Numbered from the stretch's first letter, positions 7,952-16,318 are shown. The stretch is DNA of 35,240 nucleotides from JAVBPP01 sp031549535 (GCA_031549535.1 JAVBPP010000006.1:1-35240), one strand, 5' to 3'. Notes: generated from the letters alone by a model not told the origin. Numbers and translations: made by a program.

Positions 7952-9475
7952 ATGAAACAATGCCCGCAATGTAAACTGGAGCTGGAGGAGGGTGTCACCC
8001 TCTGCCCGGGCTGCCATACCGCATTGGATGAAAATGCCGCGGCCGAACCGGAGCATAAGCCGGAAACACAGGCGGCGGAACAGCAGATGGAAGAAAGCGC
8101 GCAGGAAGTTGTTACGCCGGAAGAGACACCCTGTGAGGAGGGCTTGGAAGCCGAAGCCGAGCTGCAGCCTAAAACCCCATTTCCGCAGGAGGAAATTGGG
8201 CAGTCGCAGCTGCCCAATCAAACGCAAAAAAAGAAAAAGCTCAAAAAGCGCATTGTGATTATCTCGCTGAGTGTGTTTTTGGTGCTGGTGGCCGCGTTGG
8301 TCGGGGGTATCTATTGGGCGATTCACTACTTTGACCCCGCCAACCCCGGCGCGCAGCTGGAGTTGCCCGCCATTTTGCAGAGCGATTTGCGGGAGCTGCT
8401 GGAGAAAAAAGAGGCGCAGGTCTATGGCTTTTATGACCAAAGCGATAAAGAGCTGGGCATCAACGCCTACCGCCTGCTTATGCCGGATGGCTGGAGGATT
8501 CAGGGCAGCACAAGTTACAATGCCCCCGGCACAGCCTACCCCATGCAATACAGCGCCTGGCTCACTGCGCAGGATGGACTTGGCAAGATGTTTGTCACCT
8601 CGGATTTGATGTTTGTGGACGGCGGCGGGAAGGAGACCTCCATTCCGCTGCAAAAGCAGGCCATGGATTTGGATTTAAGCGATATGAAGCAGTTTATTTC
8701 CGAATTTTTGTCCAGCGCGGGCAACATCAGTCTGCTGATGTTTAGCAAGGAGACAAAGCTGTTAAAAGACAACAAACTGTTGGAACAATATAAAGCCTAC
8801 CTGGCTCCCACGATTGCGGGCTACAAGGAGCAGGGCATCACGCTCAAGGACATTCAGCTGTATTACAACGAGCTGGAAGGCAATTGTATCTATCAAAGTG
8901 TGCCGGATACCCAAACCATAGTGCGCCTGGCGGTTTGCAGCTATACGCTGGAGAAGAAAGATGCAGACAAAACAGAGAGCCTGCGCGTGTACACCATCCC
9001 GCAGCTGGTGGTGTTTGCCGCGCCAAACGGCACACTGCAAAACTATTTGCCTGACATGCGCTTTATGGCGGCGAATTTCCGCCTGAACCAAAATTGGCTG
9101 GCTGCCCGCGCCCGTGCCGCCGCCGAGGCGCTGCACATGGTGGAAGGCGGGGAGGTTGCGGATTGGAGCGGTCTGCTGGAGAACATAGCTAAACTGAAAA
9201 CCGCGGCAAAAAAGGATTTGAACACGCAGGATAATTTTGCCCTGCCCGCCGCAGAGCAGTTTGCCATCCACAATTTTACCATGGCGATTAACAGCTATCC
9301 GCGCTATGAGCTGCCCGTGCAGGGCGGAAACATGCCCATTTATGTGGAGAAAGCGTTTACGAAGGTTTGGTACAGCAAAATAGATGAGGAAGACACCATT
9401 GTTATGGGAGTAAAGCCTGAGGACTATAAACCCGGCAGCGGCTTTAGCTGGGAACAGCTGACGGCGGCGGAGTAA
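7952..9475 (+). CDS. Zinc-ribbon single-pass membrane protein, function unknown
   Basis: Protein of 507 residues that I cannot assign to a named family. It opens with a zinc ribbon (CPQC near residue 4 and CPGC near 18), then an acidic Glu-rich linker to about residue 90. A Lys-rich stop signal and one membrane segment (RIVIISLSVFLVLVAALVGG) follow. The remaining 380 residues should lie outside the cell. AAAGGA at 7936-7941 suits ATG 7952; a GTG one codon upstream is an alternative. The next gene has the same architecture, so the two are probably a duplicated pair acting together. A zinc ribbon on the cytoplasmic side suggests a sensor or scaffold, but this is inference. Confidence 0.82.
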   Translation: MKQCPQCKLELEEGVTLCPGCHTALDENAAAEPEHKPETQAAEQQMEESAQEVVTPEETPCEEGLEAEAELQPKTPFPQEEIGQSQLPNQTQKKKKLKKRIVIISLSVFLVLVAALVGGIYWAIHYFDPANPGAQLELPAILQSDLRELLEKKEAQVYGFYDQSDKELGINAYRLLMPDGWRIQGSTSYNAPGTAYPMQYSAWLTAQDGLGKMFVTSDLMFVDGGGKETSIPLQKQAMDLDLSDMKQFISEFLSSAGNISLLMFSKETKLLKDNKLLEQYKAYLAPTIAGYKEQGITLKDIQLYYNELEGNCIYQSVPDTQTIVRLAVCSYTLEKKDADKTESLRVYTIPQLVVFAAPNGTLQNYLPDMRFMAANFRLNQNWLAARARAAAEALHMVEGGEVADWSGLLENIAKLKTAAKKDLNTQDNFALPAAEQFAIHNFTMAINSYPRYELPVQGGNMPIYVEKAFTKVWYSKIDEEDTIVMGVKPEDYKPGSGFSWEQLTAAE

Positions 9476-9500
9476 TCCCCTTTAGGAAGGAGCTTTTGCA

Positions 9501-11081
9501 ATGAAGGATTGTTTAAAATGCGGTTGTGTCTATGACGATTGTGAAAAAAAGTGCCCCTCTTGCGGCGCACGGAGTAAAAGCCGCCTTCACGGCCTGCGCT
9601 GCCCGCAATGCGCCGCGTCTATTGACGCAAAGGATAGCATGTGCCAAAACTGCGGCTACCGTTTCAAGGCGGCAAACAGTTTGCATGGGGCGCATCGCCC
9701 TGCCGCGCCGCCAAGCTACACAAGGCCTGCCGCCGGGCGCACACAGGCGCCCCCGCCGCGCGCTATCCCCCCGCAAAAGCCGCCCGTGGGGCAGTATAAC
9801 CCGGATTTTATGCCTCTGCCGCCCGGCATTCCTTACCAGGGGCAAAAAAATGCCGTACCAGCTAAGGGCTTACTGTCCCTCGTTGCATTCACGATAGCCG
9901 CGGTGTTTGTGTTTGCGGGCGTTGTTTCCCTGTTTTCGCGTTGGGACGGCGGGAACTACCAGGGCGAAAACAATGAAATCATAACACCAGACGACTTCAG
10001 CTCCTTAACCGGGGCGATGGAGGAGGGGATTGAGAGCGGGAATGCGCAGTATTTCACACTTGAGGAGCTATCTGCCCCCGATGGTACCGGCACCTTGGGC
10101 GCAACCCTTGTTCCGCAGGGTTGGGAGCTTATAAACTCTGGCGTACAAACAACGATGCAAAGCCTGCTCAGCCCGCTTGGGGAGGAGCTGCGCGCTACCA
10201 ATAACGGCGCAAATGCCCAGCTGATTTTGCAGGGGGCGCGTTATTACAGCGCTACCGATACCAGCATTGATTTTCCTTGCCAGCCGAAACCCGAGCCGCA
10301 GGATTTGCTGCGGAAGGGGGTAGAGATGGAGCCGCTGCAAATCACGCAGATTGAGGAGCGATCCACAGCGGCATTCAGCGATTGGCTGGAGGAAGCCTAC
10401 TGGGCCTCGCTGGAGGAGCTGATTGATGCCGTTTATGGGATGGAAGCCGGCATCTCGGAGAAACAGATGGACTGTTATTGGTACGAGGGCACGGCGGCAC
10501 TGCAGCCTTCCGGCCTGGTCTGCCGTTACCGTGCACGGTTTGCACTGTGCAGTTTCACGCTTTCGGCGGCCTCTGCCGTGCAAAGCGTCTGGGGCGTTCC
10601 CTTTTTCCTGTTTCAAGATTATGTCGATAGCCCGGCAGGGGAGGAGTATGATGCGCTCATGCAGGTCATGGCCGCCAACTATACCCGCAACAACGGCGCA
10701 AGGGCGGCGGAATACGCCGTGAGCAGTTATCTGCACAAGCACAGCCCGCGCGGGCTGTTTCGAACTGACCTGGCAACCAAGCAGGAAACGCAGGATGAGC
10801 TGGCGCAGCTGATTGGTGAGCAGCTGACATCTTGGTTTTATGCGGATGTAAACGACGGTTTCCGCCGGGAGCTGCAGCAATCTTGGCTGCATATGGGCTC
10901 TGATTTGCGCAGCTATCAAACTGGTTTGAACGATAGCTTGGAAGCTGTTGCGTTCCCCGATACTTGGGACTCTGTTTGGTGGCAGGGTGGCGGGAGCAAT
11001 TTTTTTGCCGTCATCGAAAGCGGCTATTATGATGAAACATTGCAGCGGGAGCTGGAGGCAGATTGGTCACAATTGGAATGA
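9501..11081 (+). CDS. Membrane protein with two N-terminal zinc ribbons, function unknown
   Basis: Protein of 526 residues with the same plan as its upstream neighbour. It has four CxxC pairs in the first 52 residues (CLKC, CPSC, CPQC, CQNC), forming two zinc ribbons, then a Pro-rich linker. A single membrane segment follows (LLSLVAFTIAAVFVFAGVVS, about residues 127-150), then a long outer domain. The outer domain begins with LVPQGWELINSG, which resembles MPDGWRIQGS in the neighbour and supports a common origin. GGAAGGAG precedes ATG 9501; the gap from the upstream gene is only 25 bases, so they are one operon. No enzyme motif is visible. Confidence 0.82.
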   Translation: MKDCLKCGCVYDDCEKKCPSCGARSKSRLHGLRCPQCAASIDAKDSMCQNCGYRFKAANSLHGAHRPAAPPSYTRPAAGRTQAPPPRAIPPQKPPVGQYNPDFMPLPPGIPYQGQKNAVPAKGLLSLVAFTIAAVFVFAGVVSLFSRWDGGNYQGENNEIITPDDFSSLTGAMEEGIESGNAQYFTLEELSAPDGTGTLGATLVPQGWELINSGVQTTMQSLLSPLGEELRATNNGANAQLILQGARYYSATDTSIDFPCQPKPEPQDLLRKGVEMEPLQITQIEERSTAAFSDWLEEAYWASLEELIDAVYGMEAGISEKQMDCYWYEGTAALQPSGLVCRYRARFALCSFTLSAASAVQSVWGVPFFLFQDYVDSPAGEEYDALMQVMAANYTRNNGARAAEYAVSSYLHKHSPRGLFRTDLATKQETQDELAQLIGEQLTSWFYADVNDGFRRELQQSWLHMGSDLRSYQTGLNDSLEAVAFPDTWDSVWWQGGGSNFFAVIESGYYDETLQRELEADWSQLE

Positions 11082-11165
11082 ATGGGGATGACATATTGCT
11101 TCACCGACTAAATCTGGAAGAATTTATAGCGAGAGATTTTGTTGGTAAGCAAGGAAAAAACCACA

Positions 11166-11190
11166 GCCATGCTTTCGCATGGCGAGGATT
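11166..11190 (+). terminator. Hairpin after the zinc-ribbon gene pair
   Basis: GCCATG (11166-11171) pairs with CATGGC (11178-11183) around CTTTCG, followed by GAGGATTTTT. A modest terminator; the 175-base gap around it holds no gene. TATAAA at 11221-11226 could serve as a -10 box for the next gene, but no good -35 is seen. Confidence 0.45.
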
Positions 11191-11256
11191 TTTGACGTGG
11201 CTTTGCAGCAAAAGATCCGCTATAAAACTTCAAGATTTAGTTGGGGGAGCAATAGT

Positions 11257-11670
11257 ATGGCAACAAGCCTGTTTGATCAAAAAGACCAGCTGCCGACACA
11301 GGAGCTGTTACACAGGGCGCTGGGGCAAAGTTTATCTTTATGGGAGGAAAGCATCGCGTTTTTGGAGCGGCGGCAGGCAGGCATTGTGTCCGAATGGAAA
11401 TTTTACAGCAAAAAGGCCGGCTGGTGCTTAAAGCTTGCCAATAGTAAAGGGAAAAATCTGTTGTTTCTGCTGCCGCAGGATGGCTATTTCATTGCAACAG
11501 TGAACATGGGTGAAAAGCTGAGAGAGCAGGTTTTGCAACTGGATTTGCAGGAAAAGAACAAGCAGCTGATTCGGGACGCAACGGTTTACGCGGAGGGTAT
11601 TTCAGTGTTGTTTTCGATTCAAGACGCAGATGATTTAGCTGACCTAAAGCTGCTGTTGGAACAAAAATAA
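11257..11670 (+). CDS. DUF3788 family protein
   Basis: Small cytoplasmic protein of 137 residues without membrane segments. The central pattern EWKFYSKKAGWCLKLANSKG, then LLFLLPQDGYFIATVNMGEK, is characteristic of DUF3788 proteins. These are common in Firmicutes and Bacteroidetes and have no established biochemical role. The frame is open upstream to 11179, but ATG 11257 is preceded by GGGGGAG (11243-11249) at the right distance and gives the usual family length. It ends 22 bases before the GH32 gene and may be cotranscribed with it. Confidence 0.82.
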   Translation: MATSLFDQKDQLPTQELLHRALGQSLSLWEESIAFLERRQAGIVSEWKFYSKKAGWCLKLANSKGKNLLFLLPQDGYFIATVNMGEKLREQVLQLDLQEKNKQLIRDATVYAEGISVLFSIQDADDLADLKLLLEQK

Positions 11671-11692
11671 AACATTACGAGGGGGCACACCC

Positions 11693-13075
11693 ATGTATCA
11701 ACTCTTCTACAAACCGCAGGACGGCGTGACCGGCGACTTTATCCCGTTTTGGGATAAGGGTGAATTTCGTTTGTTTTACCTCAAGGATTATCGCAACCAG
11801 GAGGTCTATGGGGAGGGTACACCCTGGTTTCAAATCGGGACACGGGATTTTGTAAGCTTCACCGAATACGGTGAGGCAATTCCGCGCGGGAAAAAAGAGG
11901 AACAGGATCTCTATATCTTCACGGGCAGTGTCATCAAGGCGCAGGGGCAGTATCACATTTTTTACACCGGGCATAATGGCCACCTGGCCGAGCAGGATAA
12001 ACCCATGCAGGCGGTGATGCATGCGGTGAGTGAGGATTTACTGCACTGGGAAAAACGCTATGCCGACACCTTTTATGCGGATGAAAGCTGCTATGAAAAA
12101 CATGACTTTCGCGACCCCTTTGTGTATTACGACGAGGCCAGAGGGCTGTATGCCATGCTGCTGGTCGTTCGAAAAAAGGGCGGCGGCTATCATGCGGGCT
12201 TAACCGAGCGCTATGTTTCGCAGGATTTGCGCAATTGGACGGATGACGGCGTGTGCTATGCGCCCGGCCTTTATATCAACCATGAGTGCCCGGATTTGTT
12301 CCGCATGGGGGATTGGTGGTATTTGGTGTTTTCCGAATATTCTGATAAAACCGTAACGCGCTATGTCATGTCCCGCAGCCCGGAGGGGCCGTGGGTGATT
12401 CCGCAGGACGATTCGTTTGACGGCAGGGCATATTATGCGGCAAAAACCGCCTCGGATGGCGAGAAACGCTGCCTGTTCGGCTGGATACCCACTAAGTTTG
12501 GGGAGGATGACGGCAGTGGCTGGATGTGGGGCGGCAACCTCGCCGTGCATGAGCTGGTGCAGCGTGCGGACGGTACGCTCGGTTGCAGAATGCCCAAAAG
12601 TGTTGCGGATGCGTTTTCTGTTACCCAGGCGCAGGCGGAGGCTGTGACGGCCGCGAGCCCCTACGGCAAAGGGGAAACTATGCTGTTTTCGAACACACAG
12701 GGGGCTTGCCATGTGAACCTAAGCATTGCCTACACGCCCGAAACCCGGCGTTTCGGCATCAACTTTGGGCAGACGTTTGGGGAAAACAACGGCTACAAGT
12801 TTTCGTTTTCGCTTGCCGAGAACGCGCTGCGCTTTGATTCTGACCATGGCTGCATCCAAACACAGCATGTCACCCGCCCGGTTGCGCTCCAGGGCAATGC
12901 CGAGCTGGAGCTGGATTTGCTGTTGGATGACGATATCTGCGTGCTGTATGTCAACCGCGAAATCGCGCTGAGCGCGCGTATGTATATCCAAAACGGCGGT
13001 GACATCTCCCTGTTCGCCGTCGGCGGGCAGGCGCAGGCCTGCGGTAGCCTGCGGCACATGCCGCAGGGGGAATAG
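11693..13075 (+). CDS. Glycoside hydrolase family 32 protein (beta-fructosidase type)
   Basis: Cytoplasmic enzyme of 460 residues without signal peptide, expected to release fructose from sucrose, fructo-oligosaccharides or sugar phosphates. It has the three acidic motifs of the five-bladed GH32 propeller: the nucleophile candidate Asp15 in VTGDFIPFW (a divergent form of the usual NDPNG motif), the stabilising RDP at 140-142, and the acid/base Glu198 in HECPDLF. The C-terminal 130 residues form the expected beta-sandwich. GAGGGGG precedes ATG 11693. No sugar transporter or repressor is adjacent, so the natural substrate is open. It lies 6 bases before hemW. Confidence 0.88.
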   Translation: MYQLFYKPQDGVTGDFIPFWDKGEFRLFYLKDYRNQEVYGEGTPWFQIGTRDFVSFTEYGEAIPRGKKEEQDLYIFTGSVIKAQGQYHIFYTGHNGHLAEQDKPMQAVMHAVSEDLLHWEKRYADTFYADESCYEKHDFRDPFVYYDEARGLYAMLLVVRKKGGGYHAGLTERYVSQDLRNWTDDGVCYAPGLYINHECPDLFRMGDWWYLVFSEYSDKTVTRYVMSRSPEGPWVIPQDDSFDGRAYYAAKTASDGEKRCLFGWIPTKFGEDDGSGWMWGGNLAVHELVQRADGTLGCRMPKSVADAFSVTQAQAEAVTAASPYGKGETMLFSNTQGACHVNLSIAYTPETRRFGINFGQTFGENNGYKFSFSLAENALRFDSDHGCIQTQHVTRPVALQGNAELELDLLLDDDICVLYVNREIALSARMYIQNGGDISLFAVGGQAQACGSLRHMPQGE

Positions 13076-13081
13076 GCGCTT

Positions 13082-14194
13082 ATGTTGGGGGCTCCGATTG
13101 GCATCTATCTGCATATTCCGTTTTGCAGGGGGAAGTGCCCCTATTGTGATTTTTATTCCCTGCAGGCCGATGAAGCGCTGCAGCGGCGTTACCTCGGGGC
13201 CTTGGGGGAGCAAATCCGGCAATGGGGCGAAGCGCTGCCTCGCCCTGTTTCCAGCGTTTATTTCGGCGGGGGGACGCCCTCCCTGCTCGACGCTGCGGCG
13301 CTTGCAGACCTGCTGCAGACCCTGCGCGGGAGTTTTTCTTTGCTGCCGGATGCGGAAATCACCATGGAATGCAACCCTTCGGATGCAGCTGACTTCGATT
13401 TTCGCTGCGCTGCGCTCGCGGGGGTCAACCGCGTTTCCCTTGGCCTGCAGTCCGCGCGGGAGGAGGAGCGCAAGGCGCTTGGCAGGCGTGCGGGCAGAAC
13501 GCAGGCGGAAGCGGCCATTACCGCCGTCCGCGCAGCGGGGATTCACAATATATCTCTGGATATCATGTTGGGTATTCCCCGGCAGACGGAGGATAGCCTG
13601 CGGGAATCCATTGCCTTTTGCGCCCGGCAAGGGGTGCAGCATGTCAGCGCCTACCTCTTGAAGATAGAGGAGGGCACACCGTTTGCTACGCAGTCGCTCG
13701 ATTTACCGGATGAGGACACGCTCTGCGCCCTATACTTGCAAGCCTGCGAAGCGTTGGAGCGGGCGGGCTTTCGGCAATATGAAATCTCCAACTTTGCGCA
13801 GCCGGGGCGGGAGAGCCGTCACAATCTGCTGTATTGGGATGGCAGGGAGTATCTGGGTCTGGGCCCTGCGGCGCACTCCTTTCTGGAGGGGAGGCGCTTC
13901 TCCTTCCCCCGTGATTTGGAGGCGTTCCTGCACGGCGCTCGGCCGCAGGAGGAGGGCGTGGGCGGCGACTTTGCGGAATACGCCATGCTGCGCCTGCGCC
14001 TGAACGAGGGCTTGACGCAAGCGGGCGTGCAGACGCGTTTTGGGCACGGCATCCCCGCGCTGTGCGTGAAACATGCAGAACCCCTGCAAAAACAAGGCTT
14101 GCTGCAGATGGATGACAGGGCAATCCGCTTAACGCGGGAGGGCTTTTTGCTCTCCAACCGTGTAATCGGCATGTTATTGAAAGAGGAAGAATAA
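13082..14194 (+). CDS. hemW: Radical SAM haem chaperone HemW (HemN-like)
   Basis: Cytoplasmic radical SAM protein of 370 residues. The iron-sulfur motif CRGKCPYC places Cys at 15, 19 and 22 after IGIYLHIPF, and the SAM-binding segment YFGGGTPS follows. The sequence ISLDIMLGIPRQTEDSL and the HemN C-terminal domain are present. HemW lacks the extra Cys of true coproporphyrinogen dehydrogenase and is thought to insert haem into proteins; older annotations call it oxygen-independent coproporphyrinogen III oxidase. In many Firmicutes it neighbours lepA or hrcA, which is not the case here. The start is 6 bases after the GH32 stop, with the ribosome binding site GGGGGA inside that gene's end. Confidence 0.92.
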   Translation: MLGAPIGIYLHIPFCRGKCPYCDFYSLQADEALQRRYLGALGEQIRQWGEALPRPVSSVYFGGGTPSLLDAAALADLLQTLRGSFSLLPDAEITMECNPSDAADFDFRCAALAGVNRVSLGLQSAREEERKALGRRAGRTQAEAAITAVRAAGIHNISLDIMLGIPRQTEDSLRESIAFCARQGVQHVSAYLLKIEEGTPFATQSLDLPDEDTLCALYLQACEALERAGFRQYEISNFAQPGRESRHNLLYWDGREYLGLGPAAHSFLEGRRFSFPRDLEAFLHGARPQEEGVGGDFAEYAMLRLRLNEGLTQAGVQTRFGHGIPALCVKHAEPLQKQGLLQMDDRAIRLTREGFLLSNRVIGMLLKEEE

Positions 14195-14197
14195 GGG

Positions 14198-14614
14198 ATG
14201 CAAACAAAAAAGGTACTTATCATAGACGGCCAGGGCGGTAAAATCGGCGCGCTGCTCGCCGAACAGCTGCGGGAGGAGGAGGCCTGCACACTCTATGCCA
14301 TCGGCACCAACAGCATCGCCACCGCAACCATGCTCAAGGCCGGAGCGCAGCACGGCGCAACGGGGGAAAATCCGGTGGTAGTCAACTGCCGGGATGCGGA
14401 TGTCATCATCGGCCCCCTGGGCATTGTCATCGCGGACGCCCTGTTGGGCGAGGTTACGCCCGCCATGGCAGCGGCGGTGGGGCAAAGCCGGGCGGTTAAG
14501 CTACTGCTGCCGGTGAACCGCTGCAACAACCTCGTGGTTGGCGCACGGGAACAATCCGTGCCGGTGCTGGTGCGCGAGGCGGCGGAGCAATTGCGGGCGA
14601 TTTTGGCGGATTGA
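14198..14614 (+). CDS. DUF3842 family protein
   Basis: Cytoplasmic protein of 138 residues. The N-terminus KKVLIIDGQGGKIGALLAEQ is the glycine-rich, Rossmann-like signature of DUF3842, seen widely in Clostridia, and the following YAIGTNSIATATMLKAGA also fits. The function is not known; the fold suggests nucleotide binding. It starts 3 bases after the hemW stop and is surely cotranscribed. No membrane segments. Confidence 0.85.
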   Translation: MQTKKVLIIDGQGGKIGALLAEQLREEEACTLYAIGTNSIATATMLKAGAQHGATGENPVVVNCRDADVIIGPLGIVIADALLGEVTPAMAAAVGQSRAVKLLLPVNRCNNLVVGAREQSVPVLVREAAEQLRAILAD

Positions 14615-14649
14615 CACGCCGGGCATCCTGTGTTATGCTGTTGCATAGC

Positions 14650-14751
14650 ATTTGCCAGAAGGCAAATACAAGATACGTTTTGAGCTCTCTGTAACGTAAG
14701 AAAATCAGAAGATTTTCAAGCGGCTGAACAGGCCGCGTCCGCCGCAGGCGG
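14650..14751 (+). repeat. Chain of five short hairpins upstream of the ECF transporter gene
   Basis: Five inverted repeats follow one another: ATTTGCC/GGCAAAT (14650-14667, loop AGAA), TACGTT/AACGTA (14674-14698), GAAAATC/GATTTTC (14700-14717, loop AGAA), GCGGC/GCCGC (14720-14736) and CCGCC/GGCGG (14739-14751). None is followed by a clean T run. This could be a structured leader RNA or an interspersed palindromic element; a similar chain lies at 18203-18352. Confidence 0.6.
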
Positions 14752-14787
14752 GAAATTTTCTATTTCTGAAATTATGGAGGTTTTTTT

Positions 14788-15333
14788 GTGAAAAATCTAA
14801 GGCAACTCACCGTCACAGCCCTTTGTATTGCCCTGGGCGTTGTTATCCCCCTGGCGTTTCACAGTATTCCGGATTTTGGGAAAATCATGCTGCCCATGCA
14901 TCTGCCGGTTTTGCTCTGCGGCCTGCTCTGCGGTTGGCAATACGGCTTGGCCTGCGGCATTCTCGCGCCGCTGCTTTCGAATTTGCTCACGCAAATGCCC
15001 CCCACGGCTCTGTTGCCGGGCATGCTCTGCGAGCTTGCGGTCTACGGTTGTCTGTCCGGCTTGCTCCTGCTCCTGCTGCGTAAGCAGGAGGGGATGAACA
15101 AGGCGGTGAGCCTTTATGTTTCGCTGGTTGGTGCCATGCTTTGCGGACGGCTGGTTTCCGGGGTGTTGAACATGTTGATTTTCCAGGCGGGCAAGTATTC
15201 GCTGGCAATTTGGCTGAGCGCATCGTTTACGAAGGCTTTGCCCGGCATATTTGTGCAGCTCCTCCTCCTCCCCGCGGTGGTGTTCGCGCTGGAGCGGGTG
15301 AAACTGCTACCCGGTGAGAAGAATCATGCGTAA
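14788..15333 (+). CDS. ECF transporter S component (substrate-binding membrane subunit)
   Basis: Integral membrane protein of 181 residues with about six hydrophobic segments, matching the size and pattern of S components of energy-coupling factor transporters. These capture a vitamin or metal and dock on a shared EcfAAT module. The N-terminus LRQLTVTALCIALGVVIPLAFH and the repeated small-residue membrane segments are typical. No substrate-specific motif that I can recognise is present, and no riboswitch of known type is obvious upstream. The start is GTG 14788, preceded by ATGGAGG. No EcfA or EcfT gene is nearby, so this is a group II arrangement relying on a remote module. Confidence 0.82.
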   Translation: MKNLRQLTVTALCIALGVVIPLAFHSIPDFGKIMLPMHLPVLLCGLLCGWQYGLACGILAPLLSNLLTQMPPTALLPGMLCELAVYGCLSGLLLLLLRKQEGMNKAVSLYVSLVGAMLCGRLVSGVLNMLIFQAGKYSLAIWLSASFTKALPGIFVQLLLLPAVVFALERVKLLPGEKNHA

Positions 15334-15342
15334 TAGCGTTGA

Positions 15343-15383
15343 AAAGCAAAACCCCTGCATACACAGTGCAGGGGTTTTGCTTT
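15343..15383 (+). terminator. Terminator of the ECF S component gene
   Basis: A perfect 17-bp stem, AAAGCAAAACCCCTGCA (15343-15359) with its complement (15367-15383), with T-rich arms. It could work on both strands. Confidence 0.9.
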
Positions 15384-15576
15384 GAAAGGAAAATATATGT
15401 ACAAATCAATGATGTTAATTTGTTAGTTGTGCGGTGGCGGGTTGGCTGTTGCCTTGCGCCACCGTCTCCAATTCTCCTCAAACGTGCTTGTTTGATGATT
15501 TTAGTTTAGCGCAAATTTGTTTTGAATGTTTGTGCCTTATGTGAAATAACAGTGAAATTTATGGTATAGGATGGGC

Positions 15577-15594
15577 TGTTTCATGCATGAAACA
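15577..15594. repeat. 18-bp perfect palindrome upstream of the tRNA promoter
   Basis: TGTTTCATGCATGAAACA reads the same on both strands and ends 39 bases before the -35 box of the tRNA cluster. The region 15384-15632 has no gene; it also holds a hairpin CGGTGGCG/CGCCACCG at 15432-15464. The palindrome could be an operator for a dimeric regulator. Confidence 0.5.
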
Positions 15595-15632
15595 ACGAAA
15601 TACAAAAACTATGGAAATTTTTCATTTTGGGA

Positions 15633-15661
15633 TTGACATGCCGCCCGTTTTATAGTATATT
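15633..15661 (+). promoter_or_regulatory. Promoter of the tRNA cluster
   Basis: A consensus TTGACA (15633-15638) and TATATT (15656-15661) are 17 bases apart, 35 bases before the first tRNA. Confidence 0.85.
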
Positions 15662-15695
15662 ATACACCGTCGCTGCGAGAACGGCGTGTTTTCAA

Positions 15696-15771
15696 GGGAG
15701 CATAGCTCAGCTGGGAGAGCACTTGCCTTACAAGCAAGGGGTCACAGGTTCGAGCCCTGTTGTTCCCACCA
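15696..15771 (+). tRNA. tRNA-Val (anticodon TAC)
   Basis: Complete cloverleaf. Acceptor GGGAGCA pairs with TGTTCCC, the anticodon stem CTTGC/GCAAG holds the loop CTTACAA, and the T arm contains GGTTCGAGCC. CCA is encoded at 15769-15771. First tRNA of the cluster. Confidence 0.97.
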
Positions 15772-15775
15772 AAAT

Positions 15776-15852
15776 GGCCCGGTAGTTCAGTTGGTTAGAA
15801 CGCTAGCCTGTCACGCTAGAGGTCGACGGTTCGAGCCCGTTCCGGGTCGCCA
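15776..15852 (+). tRNA. tRNA-Asp (anticodon GTC)
   Basis: Acceptor GGCCCGG pairs with CCGGGTC; the anticodon stem CTAGC/GCTAG holds the loop CTGTCAC. Discriminator G and encoded CCA are present. It starts 4 bases after tRNA-Val. Confidence 0.97.
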
Positions 15853-15881
15853 TTTTTTCCTTTCGGCCGGTGCCGATACTT

Positions 15882-15957
15882 GCCTCTGTAGCTCAGTTGG
15901 TAGAGCAGTGGACTGAAAATCCACGTGTCGTTGGTTCGATTCCGACCGGAGGCACCA
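15882..15957 (+). tRNA. tRNA-Phe (anticodon GAA)
   Basis: Acceptor GCCTCTG pairs with CGGAGGC; the anticodon stem GTGGA/TCCAC holds the loop CTGAAAA. CCA is encoded. Confidence 0.97.
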
Positions 15958-15962
15958 CAAAT

Positions 15963-16038
15963 GCGGATGTAGCTCATCTGGTAGAGCGCCACCTTGCCAA
16001 GGTGGAGGTAGCGAGTTCGAGCCTCGTCATCCGCTCCA
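15963..16038 (+). tRNA. tRNA-Gly (anticodon GCC)
   Basis: Acceptor GCGGATG pairs with CATCCGC; the anticodon stem CCACC/GGTGG holds the loop TTGCCAA. CCA is encoded and a hairpin terminator follows. Confidence 0.97.
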
Positions 16039-16047
16039 TAAAAAAAC

Positions 16048-16071
16048 AATGCCCCGGAAAGGCATTTTTTT
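16048..16071 (+). terminator. Terminator after tRNA-Gly
   Basis: AATGCC (16048-16053) pairs with GGCATT (16061-16066), followed by a T run. The stem is short, so read-through to tRNA-Cys is possible. Confidence 0.7.
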
Positions 16072-16109
16072 GTCTCGCAGGCGTGTGCGTGAACATACAC
16101 TATAATATT

Positions 16110-16184
<75 letters not shown>

Positions 16185-16189
16185 GAGAG

Positions 16190-16221
16190 CGTCCCTCGTA
16201 GAAAATACGGGGGACGTTTTT
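16190..16221 (+). terminator. Terminator of the tRNA cluster
   Basis: CGTCCCTCGTA pairs with TACGGGGGACG around GAAAA (one wobble), followed by TTTTT. Confidence 0.85.
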
Positions 16222-16250
16222 GTGCACATGGCCAGCCGGACTTGAACTTT

Positions 16251-16296
16251 TTCAACGTCTGGGTGGCGCCTCCGGAGAGCGTCCCTCGTAGAGAAT
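16251..16296 (+). repeat. Direct repeat copy 2: truncated tRNA-Cys 3' end
   Basis: A near-identical copy of 16162-16206 containing GTCTGGGTGGCGCCTCC and the terminator 5' arm, but no 3' arm, so it can form neither a tRNA nor a terminator. Resembles an attachment-site scar or a local duplication. Confidence 0.9.
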
Positions 16297-16318
16297 TGCT
16301 TCCGGCCAGGTTTCTTTT

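Noticed and set aside
7802..8653. Long minus-strand open frame opposite the first zinc-ribbon gene
   Set aside because: It covers the serC promoter region, lacks a sound start and has shadow-frame composition.
10068..10919. Long minus-strand open frame opposite the second zinc-ribbon gene
   Set aside because: No ribosome binding site or recognisable domain; the plus frame has clear CxxC motifs and a membrane segment.
12719..13642. Long open frame on the minus strand across the GH32 and hemW genes
   Set aside because: It lies opposite two well-recognised genes, has Arg/Pro/Gly/Gln-rich composition and matches no family pattern.
16101..16106. TATAAT as promoter of tRNA-Cys
   Set aside because: It ends 3 bases before the tRNA, so transcription would start inside it, and there is no -35 box at the right distance. 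Read-through from the cluster promoter is more likely.
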